Part shown: in pieces, positions 1 to 10,160 of the stretch
Layout: each line of letters opens with the position of its first letter
Numbering within the stretch: position 1 is the first letter of the stretch
Assembly: GCA_035048815.1 (NCBI GenBank)
Contig: JAUCBN010000034.1
Location: 16,788,737-16,852,736, forward strand
Direction: 5' to 3'
Source: Abelmoschus esculentus
Taxonomy: Eukaryota > Streptophyta > Magnoliopsida > Malvales > Malvaceae
Length of the DNA: 64,000 bases
Made by a program: the position numbers and the translations under genes
The notes under the pieces: generated by a model
The model's input: only the letters and a program-made list of their open reading frames with translations
Databases searched by the model: none
Told to the model about the DNA's origin: nothing

Positions 1-3000
1 AAGAAATTTGGGTTTAATCTCTTTATAGATGCATATTTTATTAAATAATTAAAAATATCTATAAATTAATCCAAAATCAATATAAAACTAAAAATTAAGG
101 ATTTCAAATGTATCTTCCAATATATTTTTACGCACATCTAACTTTACCTGATGAAAGGGCATAAACCCCCCCCCCCCCCCACCCATGACTCATGAGACTA
201 ATGTCTCAAATAGTCATCCCCCTAGATTACATGTTTGTAAAAAGATCAGCTGAAAAATCTTATAGGGATGATGATGGTTTCCCAACCCTATAGCAAGCAA
301 GAAAGAAAGACAAAATATTAATAATAATACACTAGATCAAAACCTGATTTGATATGTCAAAATCAAAAAACTTGACTTTTTAATAAAAAAATTAAAAATC
401 AAATTTAAATCTTTTTCAGTCGAATTAACGTTTGACGGTCACATCAACCTTTTCTCCCTTCTTCAAAGGAAATGAATTGAAAGGTAATGGGTTTATTCAA
501 TGAGAGGTTACAAATAATGAGTAGAAATCATCTATCTCTTTTTCATGTCTCTTTTGATTTTTTTTTTTAAAAATTAGATTTCAAACTCTAATATATCCTA
601 AATTCTAAACCCTACATCCTAAAAAATACACTCTACCCCTAATTTCCTAAACCCTAACCAAAACCTCTAACCTAAAACCCTAAACCCTAAACCTCTAATT
701 TATAGTGAAGGCATAAATGGAGACATAACGAAGAGGTAGACGATTTATCCCAAAAATAATCAAGTATTTTAGATAAAAAAGTTTGGGTGTGGGGGTTAAA
801 AGATTCAAACATGTTATTCTTTGTTTTTTTTTTTCATTCATGATCCTACTCATTTTCTTTCACTATTTTCCCTACATTTTTCTTTTTTATCATTTTAGTC
901 ACTATTCTTGGATTATTTGTGCATGGTTGACTCTTGTTTCTATATGTTAACATCAAAAGAATTCCAATGGTAAACATTACTTTCATTATGGAAATCAATT
1001 CAGACTTTCCAACTGAAAATCAATGACAAGATAAGTAATGATTTAATTGACAAGTAAATAGCAAGATAAAGCAAAGATAATTAATGGTCAAATTCTTACA
1101 TGATGATCTTCATAAGTTTATATTTTGACTGAGAAAATTTTTGGATCATAGCTACCGATCGATAGTTATAAAGAATATAATTTGATTAATAAATTTATTG
1201 ATTGTTTAATTCAAATTAAATATTATATATGTTATTATAAGAGTCGGCCCTGATGTTATTTAAGAAACCTATTATCTTATTATGCTATATCAACTAATTA
1301 TTTATAATTAAAAAGAAAGTATTTAATTAAATAATAAGATTAGTTAAGTGCATCGATCAAATCTAAAGCTTTTCAAAAACATAAAAGGCTAACAACATAC
1401 TTTAATCTTTTAAAAAAATTAATAAAACATTTATTGTTGTTCTATTTTTGGGTTTAGTTTTAATTTAATTTAAATCATTCGTGTCAAATATTTAATTTTA
1501 ATAAGTAAATTTTTTACAAATAATTATTTACATATAAAATATATTAAATTTAATACCTACTTAAGTAATATTAAATTGTTTATCATTTTAATTACTCTGT
1601 TAATATATATATATATATTTAATGCATGGTTATAATGCAATGCAATGAAAAACATATACATGATTAATAAATCATGATTAGTCCCGTTAATGTAGCCATT
1701 AAAAACAAAATCTATTGGATTACATCCGACAAAATTTAATCTTTTAGCCTAAAGCAACAATGTTTTAGTGGAGTTTTTCATTTATAAAATTCATCGATTA
1801 ATCATTTTATTTCGATATTTATTGGAACATATTCGATAATTAAACGTAATCGTTCTTATTTTTTTAATTCATATAAAAGATAAATATTAATTATATATTT
1901 TAAAATTATTTTATATTCGAACCGAGAATTATACTCGTATAAACTTTGTAATTACATAATCATTCTGTTTTATTTTTTGTTTTTATCTTTATTTCCATTT
2001 GTATTTTTGTTCTTCATGGTGAGTAAATTTTGGCCAGAGTCTATTATTTTATTATAAAAAATGGGGACATAATAATAATAATAATAATGAGCTTTAAAAA
2101 AATGAAAATATGAATAAAATCAATGACAATAATTATCAATAAATGCACCTCTGTGAAAAACATGTACCATCATGGAATTCAAAAAATGATGCTGAGTTGG
2201 TGAGGTACAAGAAAGTAGCTAAAAAATAACATGTCATCAATATTATATAATTTTTTAAAGATATAATTATATAATTTTTATTATATACTATTAATAAAAT
2301 TCTTTATTATTTTTAATTTAATAAGCGAAGACATTATAATCACTCCATAAAAAATGAACATGAACAATTTTTTTATATAATTATCAAAATTAATATTTTT
2401 TATTTTTTACAATTTAACCAAGATAATTTATCACTCTAAATTCTGATAAGATCAGCTGCAAAATCCTATATTGCTTTGGAAATGATTTTGTTGGCCATAA
2501 AAGCTCATTACTTAGACTTAGGAACTGTACTCGATTTTTTTTAATATTTTTATATTATTTTTTCTCATTTACAATATTTTTTCTTAAATTGGTTTTAAAT
2601 AATATTTAGTAGATAATTAATTTTGAAAAAAAGATGTTAAAATAAATAAATAACTTAGTTTTTATTAGTAGTAAATATTAGAATTTTATCATTTATTATG
2701 TGAGTGAGAAAGGTGTATAATTTAGTTTCTCAATTTTTAGGTTTTGTTTGATAAATTGGAAAAAAATGGTAAACAATCAATTACTGAAAAATTAAATGTT
2801 GAATTTAAATTATAAATTTAATTGTTATTTTTTTCAAAATTAAGTAGGGATATAATTAGACTGTTTTATAAATGTAAATTTTAAATGATAATATAATTTT
2901 TTTTAAAAAAAATAATAAAAAAGGTAAAAATATTTTTTACTAAATAATGAATACGTTCGCGTTTTCTACCAAATAATATAAATTTTATAATTGTTGGATG

Positions 3001-3303
3001 CATTGATATAACACATTACATTTTTAAAGAAAAAATATGAGTTCGAGCTTTAGAAATGATATTGTTAAGAAGAACAACTTCACACACCGATCATAAATTA
3101 TAAACGAATATATATTATTAAAAATTTTAACATATTAAATCATAAAAATAATTTTATATATTTTTAAATGAATTACCGAACATAACTTAATTGAACACTC
3201 TCAAAAACTATTATTTTTTGCATTTTATGCGTTTAATTAATTAGAGTTAAAAGATAGATTAAAAATTTATCGACCGTATGAGATAATTACATATGGGGAA
3301 AAT
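1..3303. other. AT-rich intergenic spacer
   Basis: No convincing gene is visible. The stretch is strongly AT-rich. It holds a run of 15 C at 166-180, a telomere-like AAACCCTAAA-rich element near 529-743, an (AT)n run near 1603-1617 and an (AAT)n run near 2068-2088. Stop codons are dense in all frames. Confidence 0.7.
529..743. repeat. MITE-like element with telomere-like core
   Basis: The core is rich in ACCCTAAACC-type motifs. The ends are roughly inverted: CTATCTCTTTTTCATGTCTC on the left and, read in reverse complement, CTACCTCTTCGTTATGTCTCC on the right. Similar sequence recurs near 14363-14480, 27068-27272 and 27640-27790, so this looks like one copy of a dispersed small element. Boundaries are approximate. 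Confidence 0.45.
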
Positions 3304-3544
3304 TCTACGACGGGCGTCGAACACCGCTGAGCACCACTAATGTTAAATATTGTTATTAAATTAATTAATAAAAATTTAAAATCTCAGGATTCAGTATATA
3401 ATTAATAAAAGTGTGATAAACTCAACGTATTATTAATAATTATATGATTAGTCATTCAGATTTTTATTTTTTATAAATTAATTTAAAATATTCAGCGGTG
3501 TTCAACATTAATGATGTTCAGCGGTGTTCGACGTCCGTTGTAGA
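3304..3544. mobile_element. MITE-like inverted-repeat element (~240 bp)
   Basis: The left end begins TCTACGACGGGCGTCGAACA and the right end, in reverse complement, begins TCTACAACGGACGTCGAACA. These are terminal inverted repeats of at least 30 bp, continuing through an ACCGCTGA motif. The interior is AT-rich and has no ORF. A second partial copy of the GTTCAGCGGTGTTC motif lies inside the right arm. I found no clear target-site duplication, so the superfamily is unassigned. Confidence 0.55.
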
Positions 3545-3568
3545 CTCATCCTTACGTATGGATTTCTT

Positions 3569-3844
3569 TTATTGAAATAAGAAATAAAAGTAAAAACTAA
3601 AGTAACTAGTAAAGAAATCTAAAATGCGCCATGTGCGTAGACTAATAAACAGCCGAAGGTCGCGCAGGTTATAAAAAGTTACGCAGCGCCCATTTTTGTC
3701 CTCCCAAAAAACTTCAGGCTTGAAATCTTCTTCTTCCCACCACTCCATTAAGCTTTGATCCTCTAATTTTCCTTCATTTATTTCATCTAGCAGTTCAATT
3801 CTTTGTTGAATCTCGCGTTCAACTGAAAAAAGCACATTTTTCAC
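3569..3844 (-). CDS. Doubtful small ORF, hypothetical acidic protein
   Basis: This 91-codon ORF reads from 3844 down to 3569. The first 60 residues are acidic and plausible as protein (a WWEEED segment near residue 35), while the last 15 are F/Y-rich low complexity, as expected from AT-rich spacer. I recognise no family. It lies head-to-head with the bHLH gene and could be a short divergent gene, a gene remnant or chance. Confidence 0.18.
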   Translation of the reverse strand: MKNVLFSVEREIQQRIELLDEINEGKLEDQSLMEWWEEEDFKPEVFWEDKNGRCVTFYNLRDLRLFISLRTWRILDFFTSYFSFYFYFLFQ

Positions 3845-3878
3845 GGAAAAAATCGATCTTCGGCGAGTTCAATTATCC

Positions 3879-3899
3879 ATGTCGTCGGATATAAGCTAG
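3879..3899 (+). other. Upstream ORF 1 in leader of bHLH gene (6 codons)
   Basis: A short ATG-initiated ORF (MSSDIS, stop) in the probable 5' leader of the bHLH gene that starts at 4378. It is functional only if transcription starts upstream of it, which I cannot determine. Confidence 0.25.
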
Positions 3900-3991
3900 T
3901 CTTCTTTGCTAAAATTTCACTGCTCTCGCCTCTCTGTAGTAGTTTTTTTAAACTTTATCTTCAACGAGTCGAAAAGTTTTTCGTTCTAAAG

Positions 3992-4072
3992 ATGGCTGAA
4001 TGCAGCAACGACTTCAACGGAGTTAATTGCGACGAGAGTTTCATATTTGATCTATCGAGTTTGATATTGTAA
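3992..4072 (+). other. Upstream ORF 2 in leader of bHLH gene (26 codons)
   Basis: This ORF begins MAECSNDFNG and ends in LSSLIL before TAA. It lies in the probable 5' leader, 306 bp upstream of the main ATG. It is weaker than the next upstream ORF because no family feature is recognised. Confidence 0.3.
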
Positions 4073-4141
4073 TTGACATCTGCCACGAAAACTACTAAAA
4101 GATCGTTTCTCTTTTCTTTTCTTGTCATTGGGTGTAGAGGA

Positions 4142-4246
4142 ATGGGAACGGATAGTTTGTTGCTGCCAACGGTTGAACCACCAATTAAACCTCGAGCTGG
4201 GTTAAGGAGAAAACAGGCTGGAAGAGGCTCTTACAGGGGAAGCTAG
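4142..4246 (+). other. Upstream ORF 3 in leader of bHLH gene (34 codons), candidate conserved-peptide uORF
   Basis: The ORF begins MGTDSLLLPT and ends with a basic, glycine-rich tail (GLRRKQAGRGSYRGS) followed by TAG, 131 bp before the main ATG; no other ATG lies between. From memory, the Arabidopsis genes closest to the downstream protein (At2g31280/bHLH155 and At1g06150/EMB1444) are annotated with conserved-peptide uORFs (CPuORF7 and CPuORF8). By position this ORF is the natural counterpart. I could not compare the peptides directly. If homologous, it would be expected to limit translation of the bHLH protein. Confidence 0.5.
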
Positions 4247-4377
4247 GGGCTTTATTGCAAACAAAAGATAGGGTGGGGGAGTGTTTCTGATTGAAAATTT
4301 CGTTGCTTTTAGTTGGGGGTGGGGGGCTTTTTGAACAAAATAAAAGAGTTGGTTTCTGTTTTTGAGGAGAGATAGGG

Positions 4378-7300
4378 ATGGGCAGCAGTTCAACTAGCAG
4401 TGGGTTACACCAGATACTGAGAAGTCTCTGTCTCAACAATGAGTGGAAATACGCTGTTTTCTGGAAGCTTAAGCATCGAGCTCGAATGTCAGTAAACTGC
4501 CTCTTTCTCACCTTTTTGTTTCCTTTTAATTTGATCGCCGTTTTCTTTCAATTGATTGTTTCGCAGTATCTTATTTGGATTTTATGACAGAAGATGTATT
4601 GAAGATTTTGAATTATAGTTGGCATGTTATTTAGGTTAGGATGGTTTTGAACTTTGGATTTGGCATACAATATAATTCACACCTGCTTTGTTTCTTCTTT
4701 CTATTACTATTATTCAATTGCAATCTGTCATTTTTTCAGAAGTTATGGAAATCGACATACTTTCTTTTTGTGTTCTTTTAATTAATTCCCTTTTTTAAGA
4801 TAATTTTAAAAGAGAAAGAGTGAATCAATACCACTTGTTTATTCGAAGATGGTTTTTATGTTGTTTTTTAGCTTTGGGATATTGTACTAAGATTATTAAA
4901 AGTAAATTAATCTCACTCTGTTTTACCTTTAATTTTGTGGGATAATGTAGATCTTATTGCAGGGTGCTGACTTTGGAGGATGCATACTACGACAATCATG
5001 ATCAACATGTTCCTTCAGAGAATAATTGTTTCCGAGATTCGTTAGAAAACTTGCACAGTGGATATTATTCGCATGACCCTCTTGGTTTAGCTGTGGCGAA
5101 GATGTCTTATCAAGTACATTCACTAGGGGAAGGGTATGGCTCAACCCATAGATAAATCCGTTGTTCGTTGTTTGGTATGGTTTTGGCATTGTTCCTTCCG
5201 TAGTTGAAGGAATATGATACAAGGATGCAATCAGTTGAAAATAGGGTCTTGTTAGTTGTTATCCCTTCAATCCTTTTGCACTCCCTTCAATCCTCTCTTT
5301 TAATTTTAATTGTGATTATGATAAGCATCAAATTTCTGTATCCGAAAAGAAGTGGGTAATACAAGCACATGTCGCTTATGCAAAAAGTCCAGTTAGTACT
5401 TATATTCCTTGTTATGCAGGATTGTTGGACAAGTTGCAGTTTCTGGAAAGCATCAATGGATATTTGCAGATAAGAATGTTAAAAGCTCCTGCTCATCGTT
5501 TGAGGTGAGGAGCTTGACCAAGAACTGGTCTCTAACATACTGTTTCAGAGTTGGTTTTGTTTTCAATACTCACTGTGTTTTCTGTCTTATTTTATTTGAA
5601 TTTCAGTTATCTGATGGTTGGCAGAGTCAGTTTGAAGCAGGAATCAGGGTATGTTACGCGCGCTTTTACTCTTTCTTTTAGCTGTGATGATTATGTCCAA
5701 TCTTTTCAGTGGAACTTGCATTTTGAGTGAGGGCATTTTATCCCAATTCACTTTTACATTTTATTGGGCAGTTTGTTTGACCATAGCATAAAGCGAATAT
5801 AAGTTTCAACTTGCTTAATTTGTATTTTCTAGGAGTTTGGAAGCAAATCCCCTCTGTAATGTTGTCTGCAATTGCCTTTTGCCTAAAGTTTATTTTCCTT
5901 CCATATATATGTATATGGTTATACTATTAATAGAAATATTTTTCTTTTTCCCTTGTAGACCATTGTTTTTGTTGCTGTTGTTCCACAGGGAGTTGTGCAG
6001 CTTGCATCCTTAAATAAAGTAAGATGAGTTCATTTATTTTGGCGTTTTTCAATTTTATGAATGTTTATCAATGTCTTTGCTTAAGTTGATATTTGTGCAA
6101 CTTCTTTTGGGGGTTCTGGGATGGATATCTTTAACCTCCTAAAATTTTTGTTTTATACAAACATGTCTTGCTTGCATGAAATATGTTATGAACTATTGTC
6201 TTACTGTCAATAAAGGAATTAGCTTCTGAAAATTTAATAGTTTTATGTGGCTTTCTCCTTGTAATTTTGATACCTTTTTCTTCAGTATTTTTATTACTAG
6301 TTGAAGTCTTTTGATTTCTCTGAATTGTCAACTCTGTATTTGTGTTTATATTTGATAGTGCTCTGAAAATTATAGGTAAGAAAACTCCTGCCTTAATTTG
6401 TTAAAAGCATTTATAACATGATAAAGTTACTAAAGTCTGCTCTAATATGGCCAAGTCCTAGAACCCTTTTCTGGATTTGACATTTAGTGTGATGTGCATT
6501 AGTCTGTTGCTTTTGGCTCTAGTTCTTTTGAGCTGATGCTCTAGACAACAATAAGTTCTATTTATCTGAATGGTGCAGGTATTTGAGGATGTGAGGCTTG
6601 TGAGTCGCATCAGAGATGTGTTTTTTTCTCTTCAAGATTATTCTCCAGGGCATATTGCCAATCCAATAGAATTTACCATGAAAAGTTCAGTTTTTGAGGT
6701 ATAATTCATTTTCTCCTTCATTTTTGTGCATCAGCGTGTGTACATGCATGCTATCTTGCACAAAACTGCATGCACATTTGTTTATGTTATTAATGCTTTT
6801 GGATATTCATTTTGCAGCCTGGATTACATAGAACAGTATTAGATTCCGAAGTTATTTCTTTAGATAGAGCTGTAGACAAAGAAAGGTTGGATTCCTCGTT
6901 GCCTGAGTTTTCACATTGCCAAAAAGTTGGTGATTGTTCAGTTGTTTTTCCACTGGTCGGCAATCATCAGAAAAGGACATCTGAAGTGGAAAATAAGCAT
7001 GAAGGGCATGAGCTATCCTCCGCAGGGAGTGACGAGACTGCTAAATTGCTGAATTCAAGTTCAAATGTTTCCAACTTGGAGCATCTAAACCAGTTGGGGA
7101 GGAATTTGATAAACAATGGGGTATGCAAAGCGGAGACAAGTGGGTGGAAAAGTTCAAGTATGGGACCAGAAAATGTTTACATGAACCATCCTGTTGTAGG
7201 TAGTACAGATTTTTTTAATGTTGCGCTTCAAGCTGAACAGTATGGAGCTGATCATACATACTACTCAAACTTACTTCAATCTGAAATTAGTGATACTGTT

Positions 7301-9306
7301 AAGTTGGGCGGTTTGAATTCTTATCAAAATGAAGTGTTAGACACTCCAGAATCTTCAGACATAAAATTTCAAAAGCATTTGAAGTTGAGGAATCAAAATG
7401 ATTCAAGTGACTTAGACTCTATAAACACTTCCTCAAAGTTTTCTGCTGGGTATGAGCTTTACGAAGCACTTGGACCAGCTTTTTTGAGAAAGAGTATCAA
7501 TACAGATTGGAAGGTAGAGAGTATGGAACCTGGAGCTAGTATTGAAATGCTTGAGAGGATGAGCAGCAGCCAATTAACTTTTGAATCTGGTTCAGAGAAT
7601 CTCCTAGAGGCTGTGGTAGCAAATGTTTGCCATAGCGGCAGTGATATCAAAAGTGAGAGGTCATTTTGCAGATCAGCACCATCATTGGTGACTGGTGGAA
7701 ATACACCAGAACTTTCAAGCCAAACCAAACATACTATTAGTTCAGCAGGATACTCAATTAATCAGTCATCTCTCAAGGAAATAAGCACACTGCAATGCTT
7801 GAGTTCAACTCTGTGTGGTGCATTGTCTTCAAAAGGGTTTTCTTCTGCTTGTCCTAGCAACTGTAGTGAGAGGTCTTCAGAGCCAGCTAAGAACAACAAA
7901 AAGAGGGTTAAAACTGGTGAAAACCCCAGGCCTAGGCCAAGGGACAGACAACTCATTCAAAATCGTATTAAGGAGCTAAGGGAGCTTGTGCCTAGCGGAG
8001 CAAAGGTAAATTCCTTGCTGTTCACACAAGCATTGGATTATGGTAACTTCCTTTTCTGTCCTTGCAAATGTCAATCTGCTAAAATTTTGAGAAAAATATG
8101 CAGTGCAGTATTGATTCATTGCTGGAGCGCACAATCAAGCACATGGTCTTTCTGCAAGGCATCAGGAAGCATGCCGACAAGCTCAGTAAATGTGCTGAAT
8201 CAAAGGTAAGGGTGTGTACTGGTTAGTGATTGTTTTGGTTCAGTAAATTAGATACCGAGGTCTCACTGATCAGATTGAGTATTGGGGTGATGAATTAACT
8301 GATCTCATTTAAGTTCTTCTAGAATTTTTGGGGGACTCTGTAGGCATATATTATATATTTTCGTTGTTTGTTACAAAATGGCAACACAATTACTTTACAC
8401 TAGCTGAAATCAAGTGTTGTTACATCTTGTTGATTTTGTAGATGCATCACAAGGGAGCTGGTATGCTTGGATCATCCAATTATGAGCAAGGTTCAAGCTG
8501 GGCAGTGGAAGTGGGAAGCCATCCAAAAGTTTGCTCAATAGTAGTCGAGAATATAAACAAAAATGGGCAGATGCTTGTAGAGGTATGTACAGAGTCTGTA
8601 GGTTCATGATCCCTTTTCCTGTTGATATGATATTACTTTTTGTATACTTATGATTTCATGGTGGGTTCACTGCTTGGTGTAATGTTATTGTCTCATAGGT
8701 GGATTCACCGTTTAGGACATTTTGTTCATTATTTCACCTGTGACAAACAGAAAAGTAAGAAGCATTAATTGAATGTAGTCATTTTAATTGATCCATGCAG
8801 CTATTGTGCGATGAATGTAGTCATTTTTTTGAGATAGCGGAGGCCATCCGAAGCTTGGGCCTGACAATTTTAAAGGGGTTTACAGAAGCACGTGGTGATA
8901 AGACTTGGATATGTTTTGTGGTCGAGGTAGGATTTATGATATTTATGACATTTTAAGCTTGGCCATCATGGGCTGTGTCCTTTTGTCTTTGCTGTTGTGT
9001 CTTCCATCGGTTAAGTGCCTGCACAAAACATACTCATTGGATGCTAATGGAACATGCCAATATCTCCTCTTGATATTTATGATACTTATACATAGAATGT
9101 ATGCCTCTGAAACTCACAGGCATGTGCAAACTGCATTATTCCTGCATAACTATTCAGTTCTTTAATCCCCTTTCAACTTTGTTTCCCATTTTAGAATCTA
9201 ATACTTGATGATGAAAACATTGCAGGGGCAGAACAACCAAGTTATGCATAGAATGGACATCTTATGGTCACTTGTGCAAATGTTGCAATCAAAGGCTACA
9301 AGCTAG
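4378..9306 (+). CDS. LONESOME HIGHWAY-like bHLH transcription factor (EMB1444/bHLH155 group)
   Basis: Eleven coding exons: 4378-4487, 4963-5133, 5420-5504, 5607-5648, 5959-6018, 6579-6698, 6818-8005, 8104-8205, 8442-8582, 8801-8926, 9226-9306, giving 741 residues. The N-terminal ~195 residues form the family's MYC-N-like domain (WKYAVFWKLKHRARMVLTLEDAY, then GEGIVGQVAVSGKHQWIFAD and AGIRTIVFVAVVPQGVVQL). A long, poorly conserved middle is encoded by exon 7. Residues ~557-626 form the bHLH domain with the atypical basic region of this family (RPRPRDRQLIQNRIKELREL, then LLERTIKHMVFLQ). An ACT-like C-terminal region follows. LHW-family proteins act in the nucleus as heterodimers with TMO5-type bHLHs, driving periclinal division and cytokinin production in root vascular tissue. 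Which paralogue this is remains unsettled; the uORFs favour the bHLH155/EMB1444 branch over LHW itself. Confidence 0.9.
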
Positions 9307-9614
9307 CCTCAACTGCTTCACCTCCTGGAAGTAGTAATATTAGCTCCCAGTGTAACATATCATGAGTGGTTCATGATTTTAGATTGGCTTTATGGTTTGT
9401 GCCTCTTTTTTCTATCATCGAATCCCCTAAGAATACATAAATTAGGGGACATGAAGATCAAACATCCTTGAGAAACATTTTGTGAAGAGGTTTTTATTCT
9501 GTTTCTTCATAGATTATGGAAATGAAATTTACCATTTTCTTATATCCTTTCCCAGCTTATATCAGACATCATCAGCTATTTGAAGGTTCTAATAACACAG
9601 GTGTAGACTGTAGA
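9307..9614. other. 3' UTR and short spacer
   Basis: This stretch probably contains the 3' UTR of the bHLH gene, since transcript-like sequence without ORFs continues for about 250 bp. It converges on the snoRNA transcription unit from the other strand. Nothing else is visible. Confidence 0.4.
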
Positions 9615-9703
9615 GAATGCTCAGATTGAGCTAAATACTGAAGATGCCATCATCAAGGCAATCAAACCAATAGGGAAACAGTTTCACAATCATCATTTCA
9701 TTC
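9615..9703 (-). ncRNA. C/D-box snoRNA, diverged second copy of tandem pair
   Basis: Read on the minus strand, the 89-nt unit begins GAATGA and ends CTGAGCATTC. The flanking GAATG/CATTC can form the terminal stem. It has a perfect C box (ATGATGA) near the 5' end, a C'-like GATGATG in the middle and a D box CTGA near the 3' end. It shares TTTCCCTATTGGTTTGATTG and flanking bases with the copy at 9807-9893. Its D-box guide (TTTAGCTCAAT) has lost much of the 18S match seen in the other copy, so its target may be different or lost. The snoRNA call is structural; no family name is assigned. Confidence 0.72.
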
Positions 9704-9806
9704 TCACAACAAAACAACAATTCAGAAACAGAGTCATTTAGCAAAGATTAAAACTTTATAAAAACTTATATGGAAAACACTGTTTTTTTTTCGGAGAATG
9801 TAAATA

Positions 9807-9893
9807 GAATGATCAGATAGAGCTAATACATAAGGTCAGCCATCATATCGGCAATCAAACCAATAGGGAAACCTTTTGTTCCTCATTTCATTC
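9807..9893 (-). ncRNA. C/D-box snoRNA guiding 18S rRNA 2'-O-methylation (human U44/SNORD44-type target)
   Basis: This 87-nt minus-strand unit begins GAATGAAATGAGGA and ends CTGATCATTC, with terminal stem GAATGA/TCATTC. The C box is slightly degenerate (ATGAGGA), the C'-like box is ATGATGG and the D box is CTGA. The antisense element just upstream of D is TGTATTAGCTCTA. It is complementary to the 18S rRNA segment TAGAGCTAATAC(A/G), which I know as conserved near position 160. The fifth nucleotide upstream of D points to the A of TAGAGC, the adenosine (human A166) targeted by human SNORD44. The degenerate C box is the one weakness. Confidence 0.78.
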
Positions 9894-10074
9894 TACAGAA
9901 AACTTGTAGAAAATCAAACCATGGAGATTTCGAAACAGAACCCAGATCCAAAAGCTTTATAAAAACATGAATTCAAACAAATAAATGTGAAGGCACCAGT
10001 GCAGAACTAAGAACTGGTCTGGCTTGCTGGAAATTGGAAGTGTTTGAACGACTAACCCTAACAAGAAAGAGTGA

Positions 10075-10160
10075 TTTTTATAGGGTTGGCTAGCGTAGCG
10101 AGTTGAAGCTTTAAAACCCTAATGGCTAAGACGAACTATTCGGAAAAAGATTTTTGGGCT
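10075..10160 (-). promoter_or_regulatory. snoRNA promoter: TATA, telo-box, site II
   Basis: On the minus strand, TATAAAAA lies at 10082-10075, about 180 bp before the first snoRNA. A telo-box (AAACCCTAA on the plus strand, 10114-10122) and a site II motif (TGGGCT, 10155-10160) lie upstream. A further AACCCTAAC lies near 10053. Telo-box plus site II upstream of TATA is the known signature of plant snoRNA and ribosomal-protein promoters. This supports Pol II transcription of 9893-9615 as one precursor. Confidence 0.6.

Noticed and set aside
166..180. Run of 15 C
   Set aside because: Simple homopolymer, likely slippage or sequencing noise; no function inferred.
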